Positions 53,428-62,253 of a DNA stretch of 64,000 nt are shown piece after piece. The stretch's first letter is position 1. Each line of letters starts with the position of its first letter. The DNA comes from RI-106 sp964496875 (GTDB lineage Bacteria; Cyanobacteriota; Vampirovibrionia; Obscuribacterales; Obscuribacteraceae): positions 1 through 64,000 of the forward strand of contig CAZCBH010000019.1 in NCBI GenBank assembly GCA_964496875.1, written 5' to 3'. The translations under genes were made by a program, and so were the position numbers. The notes under the pieces are model-generated. The model searched no databases and had not been told where the DNA came from. It saw only the letters and a list, made by a program, of their open reading frames with translations.

Positions 53428-55000
53428 ATTCTCTCTCTTCAAAAGAGATAGACTCGAATACTTCGAATCTGGCCTCGGGTCTGCGCCAGGCGTTTTTGTC
53501 TAGACCGGCTTTCATGGCAAGCTGTTCGAGCGTCTCAGTCAGACTCCAGCCAAATTCGGTAGCGACATGGGGTAAAAAAACCGACTGGCTATCTTTCAAA
53601 TGAAAGACGACTCCATGAACGCCAATCTCGATCTCGTCTATGCTCTCCACAGGTCTGAGCGGTGTGAGAACGCTTATCTCTATCTCCAGATCGTCAAGCT
53701 CGCTGGCTTTCAAGGGAGTGAATCGATAATCTTTTGAGGCTGCTCCGATGGCATTATCAATCACAGCTTGATAGAGAGGTTTAACAGGACAGATATAGCC
53801 TATGCAACCCCGGAGCTGCCTCTCCTTGCATTGTTCGAAATCAGGAGCCCTTTTGAAGAGAGTGACAAACACTCCCCGGGATTTTTCCAGGGCGGCGGTT
53901 ACTTCTATGCCGGCATCGGCATAAGCCATCTGTCGACCGCTTCGGGCAAACTCGGTGACCACCCTCCTGGCAAGGTGAAGGAGACCTTTCTTCTCCGGCT
54001 CAGAAAGTTCCAGTTCCGATTCCGATTCAGATTCAGCGGCCCAGGCGACTTCTGCGGCGGAGTCCGTAAGTACCAGGGCAAGATAAGAGACAGAATTTCG
54101 GGAGTCTTCTTTGTACGAATCCCTGGAAGTCCCATATTTCAAGAGACTGGTTCTGGAGCCCTCCGGCAAAATTGAAAGCAAGAGAGAACAGGGAAAGAAA
54201 CCACATATGGTGCAACCGGTTTGATCATGGAAGTTCAAAAAGCCTTCCAGGTCACTATCCTGTATGTAGGAAAATGCATCCTGATCGAGCTTTTTGACTT
54301 GCTCCGGGAAATCGCCCTCGAAGGGAACATAATCGTATCGAGGTCCGTAATGGGTAAAGTCGGAGCTGACCACCACCAGGTCGCCTGGACGAATCTGGCT
54401 TCTCAAGACGGAACCGGCATAGCGAATCTCGGAAGAGCTCTTGAAAGCGCCCACCACCAGTGGAATCAGTTGGGCATCAGGGTAGAGATGTTTGAGGAAG
54501 GCGAGTTGCAACTCGAGAGAATGTTCACGGTTGTGGATATCATCTGAAAAACCGTATAAACGATGCCTGGAAAGTTCATCCACAGTCTTTCTCTCCAACT
54601 CCATGTCACCCAGCGGGGTGGCAAAAGCTCTACAATGACTGAGGGCTACCCCTTCAAAACCGACATAGTGACTGGGTCCCAGCAGGAATATCCTCTCAGG
54701 CGCGGCATGCTGCGCGGCAAACTCATAAGCGAAAGCAGCCGTGGCCCCAGAGAACATGTAGCCGGCATGGGGGACGATCAGAGCAAGCAGATTTCCCTGG
54801 GGAGCCGGATTGTCAGGGAATGATTTCTCCGAGGGAGATTCCGACATTTTCTTTCTGGCAGATTCCAAGAAACCGTCCATCTGCTTTACCAGGGAATTCG
54901 GGTCACTCTCATACCAGGTGCCTGCGAAACGAGCTTCTCGTCGGCCTCCGGAATCTCTACTCTTTCTGTCTTTCTTCTCTGATCTGTTGAAGATACGCAT
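53420..55000 (-). CDS. Memo-AMMECR1 fusion (AmmeMemoRadiSam system B+A)
   Basis: 526 residues. Residues about 20-330 are a Memo domain, with metal-site-like residues in VPHAGYMFSG, LLGPSHYVGF and GCTICGFFPCS. Residues about 345-525 are an AMMECR1 domain, with the LRGCIGY motif and FTPLKASELDDLEIEISVL. Such fusions form the AmmeMemoRadiSam system with a radical SAM enzyme, whose chemistry is not established. No radical SAM gene is present in this window, so the third partner is missing or lies elsewhere. Confidence 0.93.
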   Translation of the reverse strand: MRIFNRSEKKDRKSRDSGGRREARFAGTWYESDPNSLVKQMDGFLESARKKMSESPSEKSFPDNPAPQGNLLALIVPHAGYMFSGATAAFAYEFAAQHAAPERIFLLGPSHYVGFEGVALSHCRAFATPLGDMELERKTVDELSRHRLYGFSDDIHNREHSLELQLAFLKHLYPDAQLIPLVVGAFKSSSEIRYAGSVLRSQIRPGDLVVVSSDFTHYGPRYDYVPFEGDFPEQVKKLDQDAFSYIQDSDLEGFLNFHDQTGCTICGFFPCSLLLSILPEGSRTSLLKYGTSRDSYKEDSRNSVSYLALVLTDSAAEVAWAAESESESELELSEPEKKGLLHLARRVVTEFARSGRQMAYADAGIEVTAALEKSRGVFVTLFKRAPDFEQCKERQLRGCIGYICPVKPLYQAVIDNAIGAASKDYRFTPLKASELDDLEIEISVLTPLRPVESIDEIEIGVHGVVFHLKDSQSVFLPHVATEFGWSLTETLEQLAMKAGLDKNAWRRPEARFEVFESISFEEREFN

Positions 55001-55017
55001 GATTTAGACTTGTATTG

Positions 55018-55449
55018 CTATTTCTTCGGCGAGCCTAAAGAAGCATTAATCTGCCTGGAGCTATCTCCATGGGGATCGGCAGAAGAGACGAAATCCAGGG
55101 TCAATTTGACTTTTTCACCGGCAGAAGCAGGCAGGCCCCCAAAAGGCTGAGCCTGGACGAAGGCCGTGTTGGCCGCCTGTTCAGCCTCAGGCGAACTCGG
55201 AGAGCTTACGGTGACTACATCCTGAGCAGTACCGTCCGATTCGAGGGTGCAGGTCACGGTGACTTTGTTCTTACCATCTGGAATATACCAGTTATTATTC
55301 AATTTCTGGGTGAGGCCGTTGATATAACTTTTGCACTCGGCACTTTCATAGTTGGCGCCGGCGGCAAAACAGACCTGGCTCCCCCAGGCTAGAGACACTG
55401 TCAGCAAAGAGATTCCGGCAATTAACGATCGCGTTTTTAGCATGAACAA
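55018..55449 (-). CDS. secreted TonB/TolA C-terminal-like protein
   Basis: 143 residues: a signal peptide (core AGISLLTVSLAWG, cleavage near CFA-AG), then one domain YINGLTQKLNNNWYIP through TCTLESDGTAQDV and AANTAFVQAQPFGGLP, which matches the C-terminal domain of TonB/TolA. It has no membrane-spanning anchor beyond the signal and no Pro-rich spanner, so it is a free periplasmic version. It lies 37 bases downstream of the FIST gene on the same strand. Confidence 0.75.
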   Translation of the reverse strand: MFMLKTRSLIAGISLLTVSLAWGSQVCFAAGANYESAECKSYINGLTQKLNNNWYIPDGKNKVTVTCTLESDGTAQDVVTVSSPSSPEAEQAANTAFVQAQPFGGLPASAGEKVKLTLDFVSSADPHGDSSRQINASLGSPKK

Positions 55450-55486
55450 CTCCCTGAAGCATGATCATCGACTAGATTTCAGTTTA

Positions 55487-56701
55487 TCAAAATCTCTCCC
55501 GAAAGATTCCGAAAGAGGATGTATATCCGTGCAGAAAGGTCGAAGAGCCGACCGGTCCTATTTCACCGTTGCAAAAGAAACCGCCTAAGGGCACCGGTCC
55601 TAAATAGGTTTTAAAGCATTCACTGTCATGATTGGGCTGTTGATAAAGATGAATCCCCCGGCCAAGACAGGAGAAGAGAAGCGCCCCCCTGGGAGAAAGG
55701 GTGCCACCGACCAGAGTCTGATCCCGATAGTCTTTTAAAAGAAGGCGCAGATCAAGGGCAGAGCTGGCCGCATCTCGGACATGAAATTGAACTGTTTTCT
55801 GATTATCCAGAATCTCCCCGACCACCAGAGCACCGGAGGTAGGTTCGATGCCAAGGATATTGCGCACCAGAAAGTCTCCTGTACCGGGCTCGCTTTTCAT
55901 CTCGTCCATGACTATGCCCATGAATATGGAATCTTTGATCAACTCCCTATCTCTTTCGCCAAGCGAATCTATAACCTCTTTCAGCGCCATTATCGCCGGC
56001 TCTCCGTCGAGTTCATAAAGGATGTTTCTTTTACATCGAGTAATCGTAAAAGAACGTCCCACCGGCTTGCAGCCCTGGGCGACAACGGTGTCGACCACTA
56101 CATTGCCGGAAAAAGTCAGGCCTACTAAACCTTCGTTGTAAAGGCGATCATTCAGAAACAAGCCGTTCTGACCAGAGCTCAAAGCACCACTGGCGAGACC
56201 ACCGATCTTCACCGCGTCGGGGTAGGCGAAATCGAGTCCTTTGACCAGCACATCGGTGCTGAAGCTAAAAGGATCCGGAATCATCACAAAAGCGGGCTGT
56301 TTCTCCGGACTGACTCCCATAAGAGCTTGCCACGCCTCTTGAGACTCGTCCAGATCCGGCAACTTCTCATCCACTAGATAGAATGGTGTCAACTCCACAT
56401 CCGGCAGATAGGCTGCGGTAAATGCCACGGAACGCTCCTGTTCAATCTCCTTTCCGCCACCAATCAACCCGCCCGCCGAACAGCCAATAAAACATCCGGG
56501 AGCAAGCAAATCCTTCACCAGTCCCGGTATCACCTCATAAGAATCGCGAAAATGACTGGAGACGAAGCCGAGCAGAAAGTCCACCGGATTATCCTCCAGA
56601 TCCTCTCTTATCTCGGTAAGACAACTGGTAACGGCATCCTCCAGGCTGACCCGGTCGCTGTCTTCTTTACTGCGGATGGCTGAAGCCCACTTCATCGTCA
56701 T
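55487..56701 (-). CDS. FIST-domain sensor protein
   Basis: 404 residues with FIST_N (about 25-200; FIGCSAGGLIGGG and FVMIPDPFSF) and FIST_C (about 215-380; GVVMDEM-type region, GGTLSPRGALLFSCLGRG). FIST modules bind small ligands, probably amino acids or similar, and act in signal transduction. Here it stands alone without an output domain. Its ATG overlaps the stop of the fumarase gene (ATGA), so translation is coupled. Confidence 0.88.
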   Translation of the reverse strand: MTMKWASAIRSKEDSDRVSLEDAVTSCLTEIREDLEDNPVDFLLGFVSSHFRDSYEVIPGLVKDLLAPGCFIGCSAGGLIGGGKEIEQERSVAFTAAYLPDVELTPFYLVDEKLPDLDESQEAWQALMGVSPEKQPAFVMIPDPFSFSTDVLVKGLDFAYPDAVKIGGLASGALSSGQNGLFLNDRLYNEGLVGLTFSGNVVVDTVVAQGCKPVGRSFTITRCKRNILYELDGEPAIMALKEVIDSLGERDRELIKDSIFMGIVMDEMKSEPGTGDFLVRNILGIEPTSGALVVGEILDNQKTVQFHVRDAASSALDLRLLLKDYRDQTLVGGTLSPRGALLFSCLGRGIHLYQQPNHDSECFKTYLGPVPLGGFFCNGEIGPVGSSTFLHGYTSSFGIFRERF

Positions 56702-58089
56702 AGATCTCGGCTCTCCTCTCCGGTCATTGCCGCCGGGTCGAGGATCTTAACAAGCTCGCTCTCATCGAGGTCGGTCAAGTCGAGAGCCGCTTCCAAAATC
56801 GAGCGCCCGGTGCTCTCGGCATGCTTCGACACCTGGCAGGCCTGATCGTAGCCGATCACCGGCACGAGCGCGGTACAGAGGCTCAACCCAAATGAGACCG
56901 ATTCCGGTCCTCTCCCGGTCGCTTCAATGCCATCGACACAGCGACGACTGAAGTTTTGCGACGAGCGCCCCAGAAGCGTGATCGACTGCAACAGGTTGTA
57001 GCCGGCCACCGGCAGCATTACGTTGAGCTCAAAATTTCCCGATTGTCCGGCCAGGGTAATGGCAGCGTCGTTGCCTACCACCTGGGCGCAGACCATGGCT
57101 GTCGATTCTGCGATAACCGGATTCACTTTGCCAGGCATAATAGAGCTTCCCGGCTGTACTGAAGGCAGCCTCAACTCGCCATAACCCGCCCGGGGACCGC
57201 TGCCTAGAAAGCGGATATCGTTGAGGATTTTGAGCAATGAAATAGCGATTGACTTCATTACGCCTGATGCCGTCACGATCCCATCGATAGTACTCTGGGC
57301 TTGAAAGTGATTGTCGGTCTCGGTCAATGCCAGTGCCGTTCTTTTGTTTATCAGCTCAAGCACCCGACCGGAAAAACTCTTGGTGGTATTGATTCCGGTG
57401 CCTACTGCCGTTCCGCCGAGGGCTACCTCGGCAAGAGTACTTTCGGCATGTTGCAACTTCAGAAGAGCTCTTTCAATCTGACCTGCATATCCAAGAAACT
57501 CCTGACCAAGCCGTATGGGAACAGCATCCTGTAAATGCGTGCGGCCGGTTTTTACAAGAGGCATAAATAGAACGGCTTTCTGAGAAAGGGCCTCCTTGAG
57601 CTCGATAAGTGCCGGCCGAAGAATTCGATCGATCTCGAGAAGGGCAGCTATATGAATAGCTGTGGGGATGACGTCGTTGGAAGAAGTACCGAGATTGACA
57701 TGATCATTGGGATGAATCAGATGGCGGTCGCCGCGCTTGCCGCCTAGACTCTCGATAGCCAGATTGGCGATTACCTCGTTGGCGTTCATATTGGTCGAGG
57801 TACCCGACCCTGTCTGAAAGATGTCGACCACGAACTGATCGTGAAACTCGCCTGCGGCAATTCGATCGCAGGCTTCTGCTATGGCATCGGCCAGATCACC
57901 CTCTAGAAGGCCTAGTTCCCGGTTGACCCTGGCAGCGCAAGATTTGATCAGGCACAACGCCTCGATAAACACAGGAGGGAAGCGAAGGTCGGAGACTGGA
58001 AAGTTCTCCAGAGCTCTTGCGGTAGAGGCTCCATAATAGGAGTCCGAAGGCACGGCGAGTTCACCCATCGAGTCTCTTTCAGTCCGCAT
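56698..58089 (-). CDS. fumC: class II fumarate hydratase
   Basis: 463 residues. Interconverts fumarate and malate. Family motifs are in order: ERDSMGELAVPSDSYYGAST, DIFQTGSGTSTNMNANEVIA, HPNDHVNLGTSSNDVIPTA, GRTHLQDAVPIRLGQE, and the mobile loop signature GSSIMPGKVNP. Aspartase is a close relative, but QTGSGTSTNMN favours fumarase. It is five bases from the antiporter stop and overlaps the FIST gene, placing a citric-acid-cycle enzyme in a signalling operon. Confidence 0.9.
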   Translation of the reverse strand: MRTERDSMGELAVPSDSYYGASTARALENFPVSDLRFPPVFIEALCLIKSCAARVNRELGLLEGDLADAIAEACDRIAAGEFHDQFVVDIFQTGSGTSTNMNANEVIANLAIESLGGKRGDRHLIHPNDHVNLGTSSNDVIPTAIHIAALLEIDRILRPALIELKEALSQKAVLFMPLVKTGRTHLQDAVPIRLGQEFLGYAGQIERALLKLQHAESTLAEVALGGTAVGTGINTTKSFSGRVLELINKRTALALTETDNHFQAQSTIDGIVTASGVMKSIAISLLKILNDIRFLGSGPRAGYGELRLPSVQPGSSIMPGKVNPVIAESTAMVCAQVVGNDAAITLAGQSGNFELNVMLPVAGYNLLQSITLLGRSSQNFSRRCVDGIEATGRGPESVSFGLSLCTALVPVIGYDQACQVSKHAESTGRSILEAALDLTDLDESELVKILDPAAMTGEESRDL

Positions 58090-58094
58090 CGCCC

Positions 58095-59816
58095 TCAGTG
58101 CTTCTCCTGTTTTGTTTCTGTTTCAACTTCTTGAATCTCCGCAGATTCTCCTGACTGATCTGATTCATTATTTTCATGCTTTTTCGTCTTCAAAGTGAGA
58201 AAACCGGAGCTCGGCTTCTTAGAATCCCGCCGGAGCTGCTCTTCGATTTTGCGCTCATCCGAGGCGATTTGATCCAGATCCTTGTCCACCTCCATGACCA
58301 GCTCCTCGACTATATCAGGGTCTCCCGCTTCTTCGCGCAACAGCCTCAAGAGAGAATCTTTTCTCGATTCCAATAGCCTTTTACGGGTTTCACCCTCCTG
58401 AATGCTTTCGATAATAGAATGCTCCAGCTTCATCTCTTCCATTCTGTGGGACAAATCTCTTTGCTTAGAGAGGATCTCATCGCGAATACGCAGATAAATA
58501 CCGCGGGTGACGATACCGCTGGTGAATTGCTGCTCCAGATCCTTCAACGCGTTCGACTCGGCATAAAGACGGCTCTTGAGAGTGAAATACTCTCTCAAAC
58601 GTTTATCATCGCTGGTCATGCCAAGGAAGCGCACCAGAGGCTCGATGGTGAGACCCGGTATCAAAAGGGTAAAGAGCACCACCCCGAAAGTAAGAACGAC
58701 TATATTCTCGCGCATGGCGAAATCATGAGGAAGGCTGAGAGCGAGAGCCATGGAAAGAGAGCCGCGAAGAGCGCCCCAGAAAAGGAGATGGCGCCAGCTG
58801 TAGGGTATCGGAAGGCGTTTATCTGATACGAAAAAGGACAGCCCATAAACAACGACAATACGTGAGACCATGATCGCGACTATGGCTACGCCGATTTCAT
58901 AGGCGTGAATCATAAGAAGATTCAGGTTTATTTGCAGCCCTATCAGAAGAAAAACCAGAGAGTTCGTCACGAAGGCGGCGTATTCCCAGAACGAGTTCAC
59001 CGCCAGACGAGTGGTGGCAGACATTCCCGTACGGCTGCCGTAGTTGCCCACAACCACACCGGCCACCACCACGGCGATAACAGCCGAAGAATGCAGTTGC
59101 TCGGCAACCAGATAGGAGCCATAGGCGACAATGGTGGTGAGGGTGATTTCGAGCAGATGGTCATCGAAATAGCGCGTCACCCTGGAGCCGAAAGCTCCCA
59201 CACAGAGACCGACGATGGCGCCGATAACCACCACACGCACGAACTCGTATACGGAACCGAATGCATTTAAGGTATTGCCGGTGATGGTCATCAAAAGAAT
59301 CATCTTGAATAAAACCACCGCGGTACCGTCATTGAAGAGACTCTCCCCTTCGAGCATAAGAGAAAGACGTTTTTCAAGACCGAGTTTGCGAAAGAGGGCA
59401 AGCACGGATATAGGGTCGGTGGCAGCGGTCATAGAGCCGAAGAGCAGAGCGGCTTGCCAGGGCAATCCGCAAAAGTGAGTGAGGATGGCACCGGTGATGA
59501 ACATGGAGACGACCACACCCACAGTGGCAAAGGCCGAGACAGGCTTCCAGATCTTCTTGAGCTCGTTGAGGCGGATGTTCCAGGAAGCCTCAAAAAGCAG
59601 AGCGGGAAGACAGACAAACAGAATAAGCTCCGGGGTCATCTCAACCCGGGGAAAGAGGTGACTGGATCCGATCAGCAATCCTACTATCACCAGGGCGACA
59701 GAATAAGGCAGCCTCACCCACTTCAAGGCGAAGCCAACCGCTGATGCCACCATCAGCAACACCATCAGAATCTCGATTCCGTGGGCTGTATTCAGTGCGG
59801 TGTTTACTTCAGGCAA
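58095..59816 (-). CDS. Na+/H+ antiporter of the CPA1 (NhaP) family
   Basis: 573 residues: about 12 membrane helices (10-410), then a long charged cytoplasmic tail with coiled-coil character and a Glu/Lys-rich end. The ion site reads ATDPISVLALF in one helix, followed by LEGESLFNDGTAVVLF, both typical of CPA1 exchangers. Exports Na+ or K+ in exchange for protons. It starts ten bases after the response-regulator gene and is followed by fumC. Confidence 0.92.
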   Translation of the reverse strand: MPEVNTALNTAHGIEILMVLLMVASAVGFALKWVRLPYSVALVIVGLLIGSSHLFPRVEMTPELILFVCLPALLFEASWNIRLNELKKIWKPVSAFATVGVVVSMFITGAILTHFCGLPWQAALLFGSMTAATDPISVLALFRKLGLEKRLSLMLEGESLFNDGTAVVLFKMILLMTITGNTLNAFGSVYEFVRVVVIGAIVGLCVGAFGSRVTRYFDDHLLEITLTTIVAYGSYLVAEQLHSSAVIAVVVAGVVVGNYGSRTGMSATTRLAVNSFWEYAAFVTNSLVFLLIGLQINLNLLMIHAYEIGVAIVAIMVSRIVVVYGLSFFVSDKRLPIPYSWRHLLFWGALRGSLSMALALSLPHDFAMRENIVVLTFGVVLFTLLIPGLTIEPLVRFLGMTSDDKRLREYFTLKSRLYAESNALKDLEQQFTSGIVTRGIYLRIRDEILSKQRDLSHRMEEMKLEHSIIESIQEGETRKRLLESRKDSLLRLLREEAGDPDIVEELVMEVDKDLDQIASDERKIEEQLRRDSKKPSSGFLTLKTKKHENNESDQSGESAEIQEVETETKQEKH

Positions 59817-59826
59817 AACTCATAAC

Positions 59827-60483
59827 CTATAATAGACCTTCCTTCATGGCCTTGACCGCAGCCTGGGTTCGATCCGTTACCCTTAATTTTTCCATGATGT
59901 GACGCATATGGGTTTTGACTGTCTCAATACTGATAAAAAGCCCATCGGCAATCTCCTGGTTGGTTCTGCCATCCACCACCTGTTTCAGCACATCCAACTC
60001 TCGCTTGGTGAGAAGACCGGCAAGTTCGCTGTTCACTCTCTGGCGACCTTCTCTGGTGGACTCGAGCACCATGCGGGCTATACCGGGGTCAAGCCAGGCG
60101 GCCCCTTCCGCCACAGAGAGAATCGCTTTGATCAAGAGCCCACCGGAAGATTCTTTCAAGCAGTAACCTTCCACTCCCGCCCCCAGAGCGGCAAAAACAT
60201 GCTCATCATCATCATGGGATGTCAACATAACAATTTTGGTCTCCGGCCTGGCTTCTTTAATCTGCCTGGAAGCCTCGATACCATTCAGAAAAGGCAGGCC
60301 TATGTCCATGACGATAACATCAGGAGAGATACTGCGGGCTTGCTCAAGGGCTTCCCTGCCATCGGAAGCCGTGCCCGCCACTTCCAACCCTTCGGTCTTG
60401 GCCAGGACAGTTTTGAGACCTACCCGCACCAGCTCCTGGTCTTCAACGATTAAAACCCTGACAGGAGCCTTCGAAGACTGCAT
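59827..60483 (-). CDS. NarL/FixJ-type response regulator
   Basis: 218 residues: an N-terminal receiver domain (VLIVEDQELVRVGL, phospho-acceptor Asp in VIVMDIGLPFLNG, conserved VMLTSHDDDEHV, Lys in YCLKESSGG) and a C-terminal LuxR-type HTH (LTKRELDVLKQVVDGRTNQEIADGLF). All key residues are present. No histidine kinase is adjacent, so it is an orphan in this window. It is the first gene of a four-gene operon with antiporter, fumC and FIST, and may control it. Repeated AATGGAA-type motifs lie upstream. Confidence 0.94.
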   Translation of the reverse strand: MQSSKAPVRVLIVEDQELVRVGLKTVLAKTEGLEVAGTASDGREALEQARSISPDVIVMDIGLPFLNGIEASRQIKEARPETKIVMLTSHDDDEHVFAALGAGVEGYCLKESSGGLLIKAILSVAEGAAWLDPGIARMVLESTREGRQRVNSELAGLLTKRELDVLKQVVDGRTNQEIADGLFISIETVKTHMRHIMEKLRVTDRTQAAVKAMKEGLL

Positions 60484-60501
60484 ACTGACATATACCTCTT
60501 G

Positions 60502-60558
60502 AAATGGAAATTCAACGCACTCTTATATATATTCCATTTAAAGCCTAGATTAATGGAA
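60502..60558 (-). promoter_or_regulatory. three AATGGAA-type boxes upstream of the response regulator
   Basis: AAATGGAA (60502-60509), its inverted copy TTCCATTT (60532-60539) and another AATGGAA (60552-60558) lie within 60 bases, 19 to 75 bases upstream of the response-regulator ATG. Between them is an AT-rich TATATATA stretch that could hold the -10. The arrangement fits LuxR-type binding sites and autoregulation. Confidence 0.4.
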
Positions 60559-60583
60559 AAACGAGCAAGTTTTTTGATTTTGT

Positions 60584-62155
60584 TTAGACGAGCAGCCGTT
60601 TGAGAACTTTACCGGTGGAATTGCGAGGCAAGCTGTCGCGGAATTCGAAGATTCGCGGCACTTTATAAGGCGCCAGTCGAGCCCGGCAAAATTCTTCAAG
60701 TTCAGATTCCGATAAATCGATCCGTCTTAAAGATTTCGATCCAGATTCGGTTTTCAGGACGACCACGGCTTTGACCCGCTCCCCCATATAGCGATCCGGA
60801 ATGCCGACAACGGCAACATCCTCTACCGCTTCTAAAGACCGAATCACCATCTCAATTTCCCGGGGATAGATATTCTGTCCACCTCGAATAATCAGCTCTT
60901 TGCTCCGTCCACATATAAAAAGATAACCGTCTTCATCGAGATAGCCGAGATCGCCTGTTAGAAAGAGTCCTTCATGAAAAGCGTCCGCGGTGGCTTCTGC
61001 ATTGCCATAATAGCCCTGCATCACCTGGGGACCGCCGATGGCCACTTCGCCGACATTCTCAGAACCGGCAGGTAAAAATGACCTGTCGACCGGCGAGAGA
61101 ACTCTCAACTCTACCCCATCTATAGCAGGACCCGCCGAACCCGGCTTCCGGATTCCATCGAGCGGTGTCAACGTTGCAACACAGGAGACTTCCGTAAGCG
61201 CGTATCCTTCCAGAACCGGTGCCTGAAGGGCATCTTCGCTCTCTTGCCTGGTCTCAGGAGCCATCGCCGCACCACCGGTGACACAGTATTTGAGAGAGCT
61301 GGTATCAATCTGCCCGGGTCCCAGTTCTTTGACCTTCATGGTCATAAACTGAAACATGGTAGGTACTGCCGGTAATATCGTGACCCTATCCCTGGCAATC
61401 TGCTCGAGCGCCCTTGAAGCATCGAAATTTTTCAAAATGCTGAGACTGGCGCCTTCGGTGAGAGTACCGAGCATCACCACTACCATGCCGTAGATATGAC
61501 AGAGAGGCAGGGCCGCCAGCACACAATCCTCCGAGTCGACTATGAACCTGCCGCGCTTCATTTCGACGGCACTTTCCAGATTCCCATGGCTCAACATCGC
61601 CCCTTTGGGATTCCCGGTGGTGCCAGAGGTATAGACCAGAACGGCGAGATCCTCAGCTGCTCTTGGAACCGGTAAGTAGCTGACTGAATCTGTATCGGTT
61701 TCAGTTTCTTGCGCGAGCGATTCGAGATCAATAAAGAAGACACCGTTCAGCCGCTCGACCAGGGCTTTACCATTTTCCAATTCATCGAGAAGCCGCTCAC
61801 TTGCCACCATATACGAGGCGCTCGAATCTTGCAGGATGTGCTCGATCTCGTTGTTCTTCAACAAGGGATTGACCGGCACCACCACCCCTCCGGCTCTCAA
61901 AACAGCCAGGAAGGCGACAACGAACTCCGGAGTGTTGGGAAGATAGATGGCGACGCGCTCGCCCGCCTCAATCCCCGCCGCCTTCAAACGACGACAAAAA
62001 GCACGTTCGAGCAAGGAGAGCTCTCCGTAGCTGAGCTCCCTTCCCTCATAAAAAAGCGCCGGGCTATTTTGGTAATGGCGGAAAATCCGATCGAGACGAT
62101 CGGACAATCGGAGATCCTCACCGGAAACAACCTGGTCTTCTTTTGGTGATGCCAA
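60584..62155 (-). CDS. acyl-CoA synthetase (AMP-forming)
   Basis: 523 residues of the ANL superfamily. Activates a carboxylic acid, probably a fatty acid, to acyl-AMP and then acyl-CoA. The P-loop reads YTSGTTGNPKGAMLSHG, motif A5 GYALTEVSC, the hinge GYLDEDGYLFICGRSKELII, and the C-terminal catalytic Lys is in PRNSTGKVLKRLL. The chain-length class cannot be read with confidence. It is transcribed alone, with an inverted repeat 72 bases upstream. Confidence 0.92.
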   Translation of the reverse strand: MASPKEDQVVSGEDLRLSDRLDRIFRHYQNSPALFYEGRELSYGELSLLERAFCRRLKAAGIEAGERVAIYLPNTPEFVVAFLAVLRAGGVVVPVNPLLKNNEIEHILQDSSASYMVASERLLDELENGKALVERLNGVFFIDLESLAQETETDTDSVSYLPVPRAAEDLAVLVYTSGTTGNPKGAMLSHGNLESAVEMKRGRFIVDSEDCVLAALPLCHIYGMVVVMLGTLTEGASLSILKNFDASRALEQIARDRVTILPAVPTMFQFMTMKVKELGPGQIDTSSLKYCVTGGAAMAPETRQESEDALQAPVLEGYALTEVSCVATLTPLDGIRKPGSAGPAIDGVELRVLSPVDRSFLPAGSENVGEVAIGGPQVMQGYYGNAEATADAFHEGLFLTGDLGYLDEDGYLFICGRSKELIIRGGQNIYPREIEMVIRSLEAVEDVAVVGIPDRYMGERVKAVVVLKTESGSKSLRRIDLSESELEEFCRARLAPYKVPRIFEFRDSLPRNSTGKVLKRLLV

Positions 62156-62227
62156 AGAAAAAATCGGTTCAACCTCGAACTGGCTACTGTTACGGCAAAA
62201 AGTTTACAATATTCACAAATCGATCTG

Positions 62228-62243
62228 GTTAACTACAGTTAAC
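62228..62243. promoter_or_regulatory. inverted repeat GTTAACT-AC-AGTTAAC
   Basis: Seven-base perfect arms around a 2-base spacer, in the 98-base interval between the end of the GH31 gene and the start of the acyl-CoA ligase gene. The symmetry and position fit an operator for a TetR- or FadR-like regulator of the ligase. No regulator gene is in this part of the window. Confidence 0.4.
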
Positions 62244-62253
62244 TTCAACTCTC

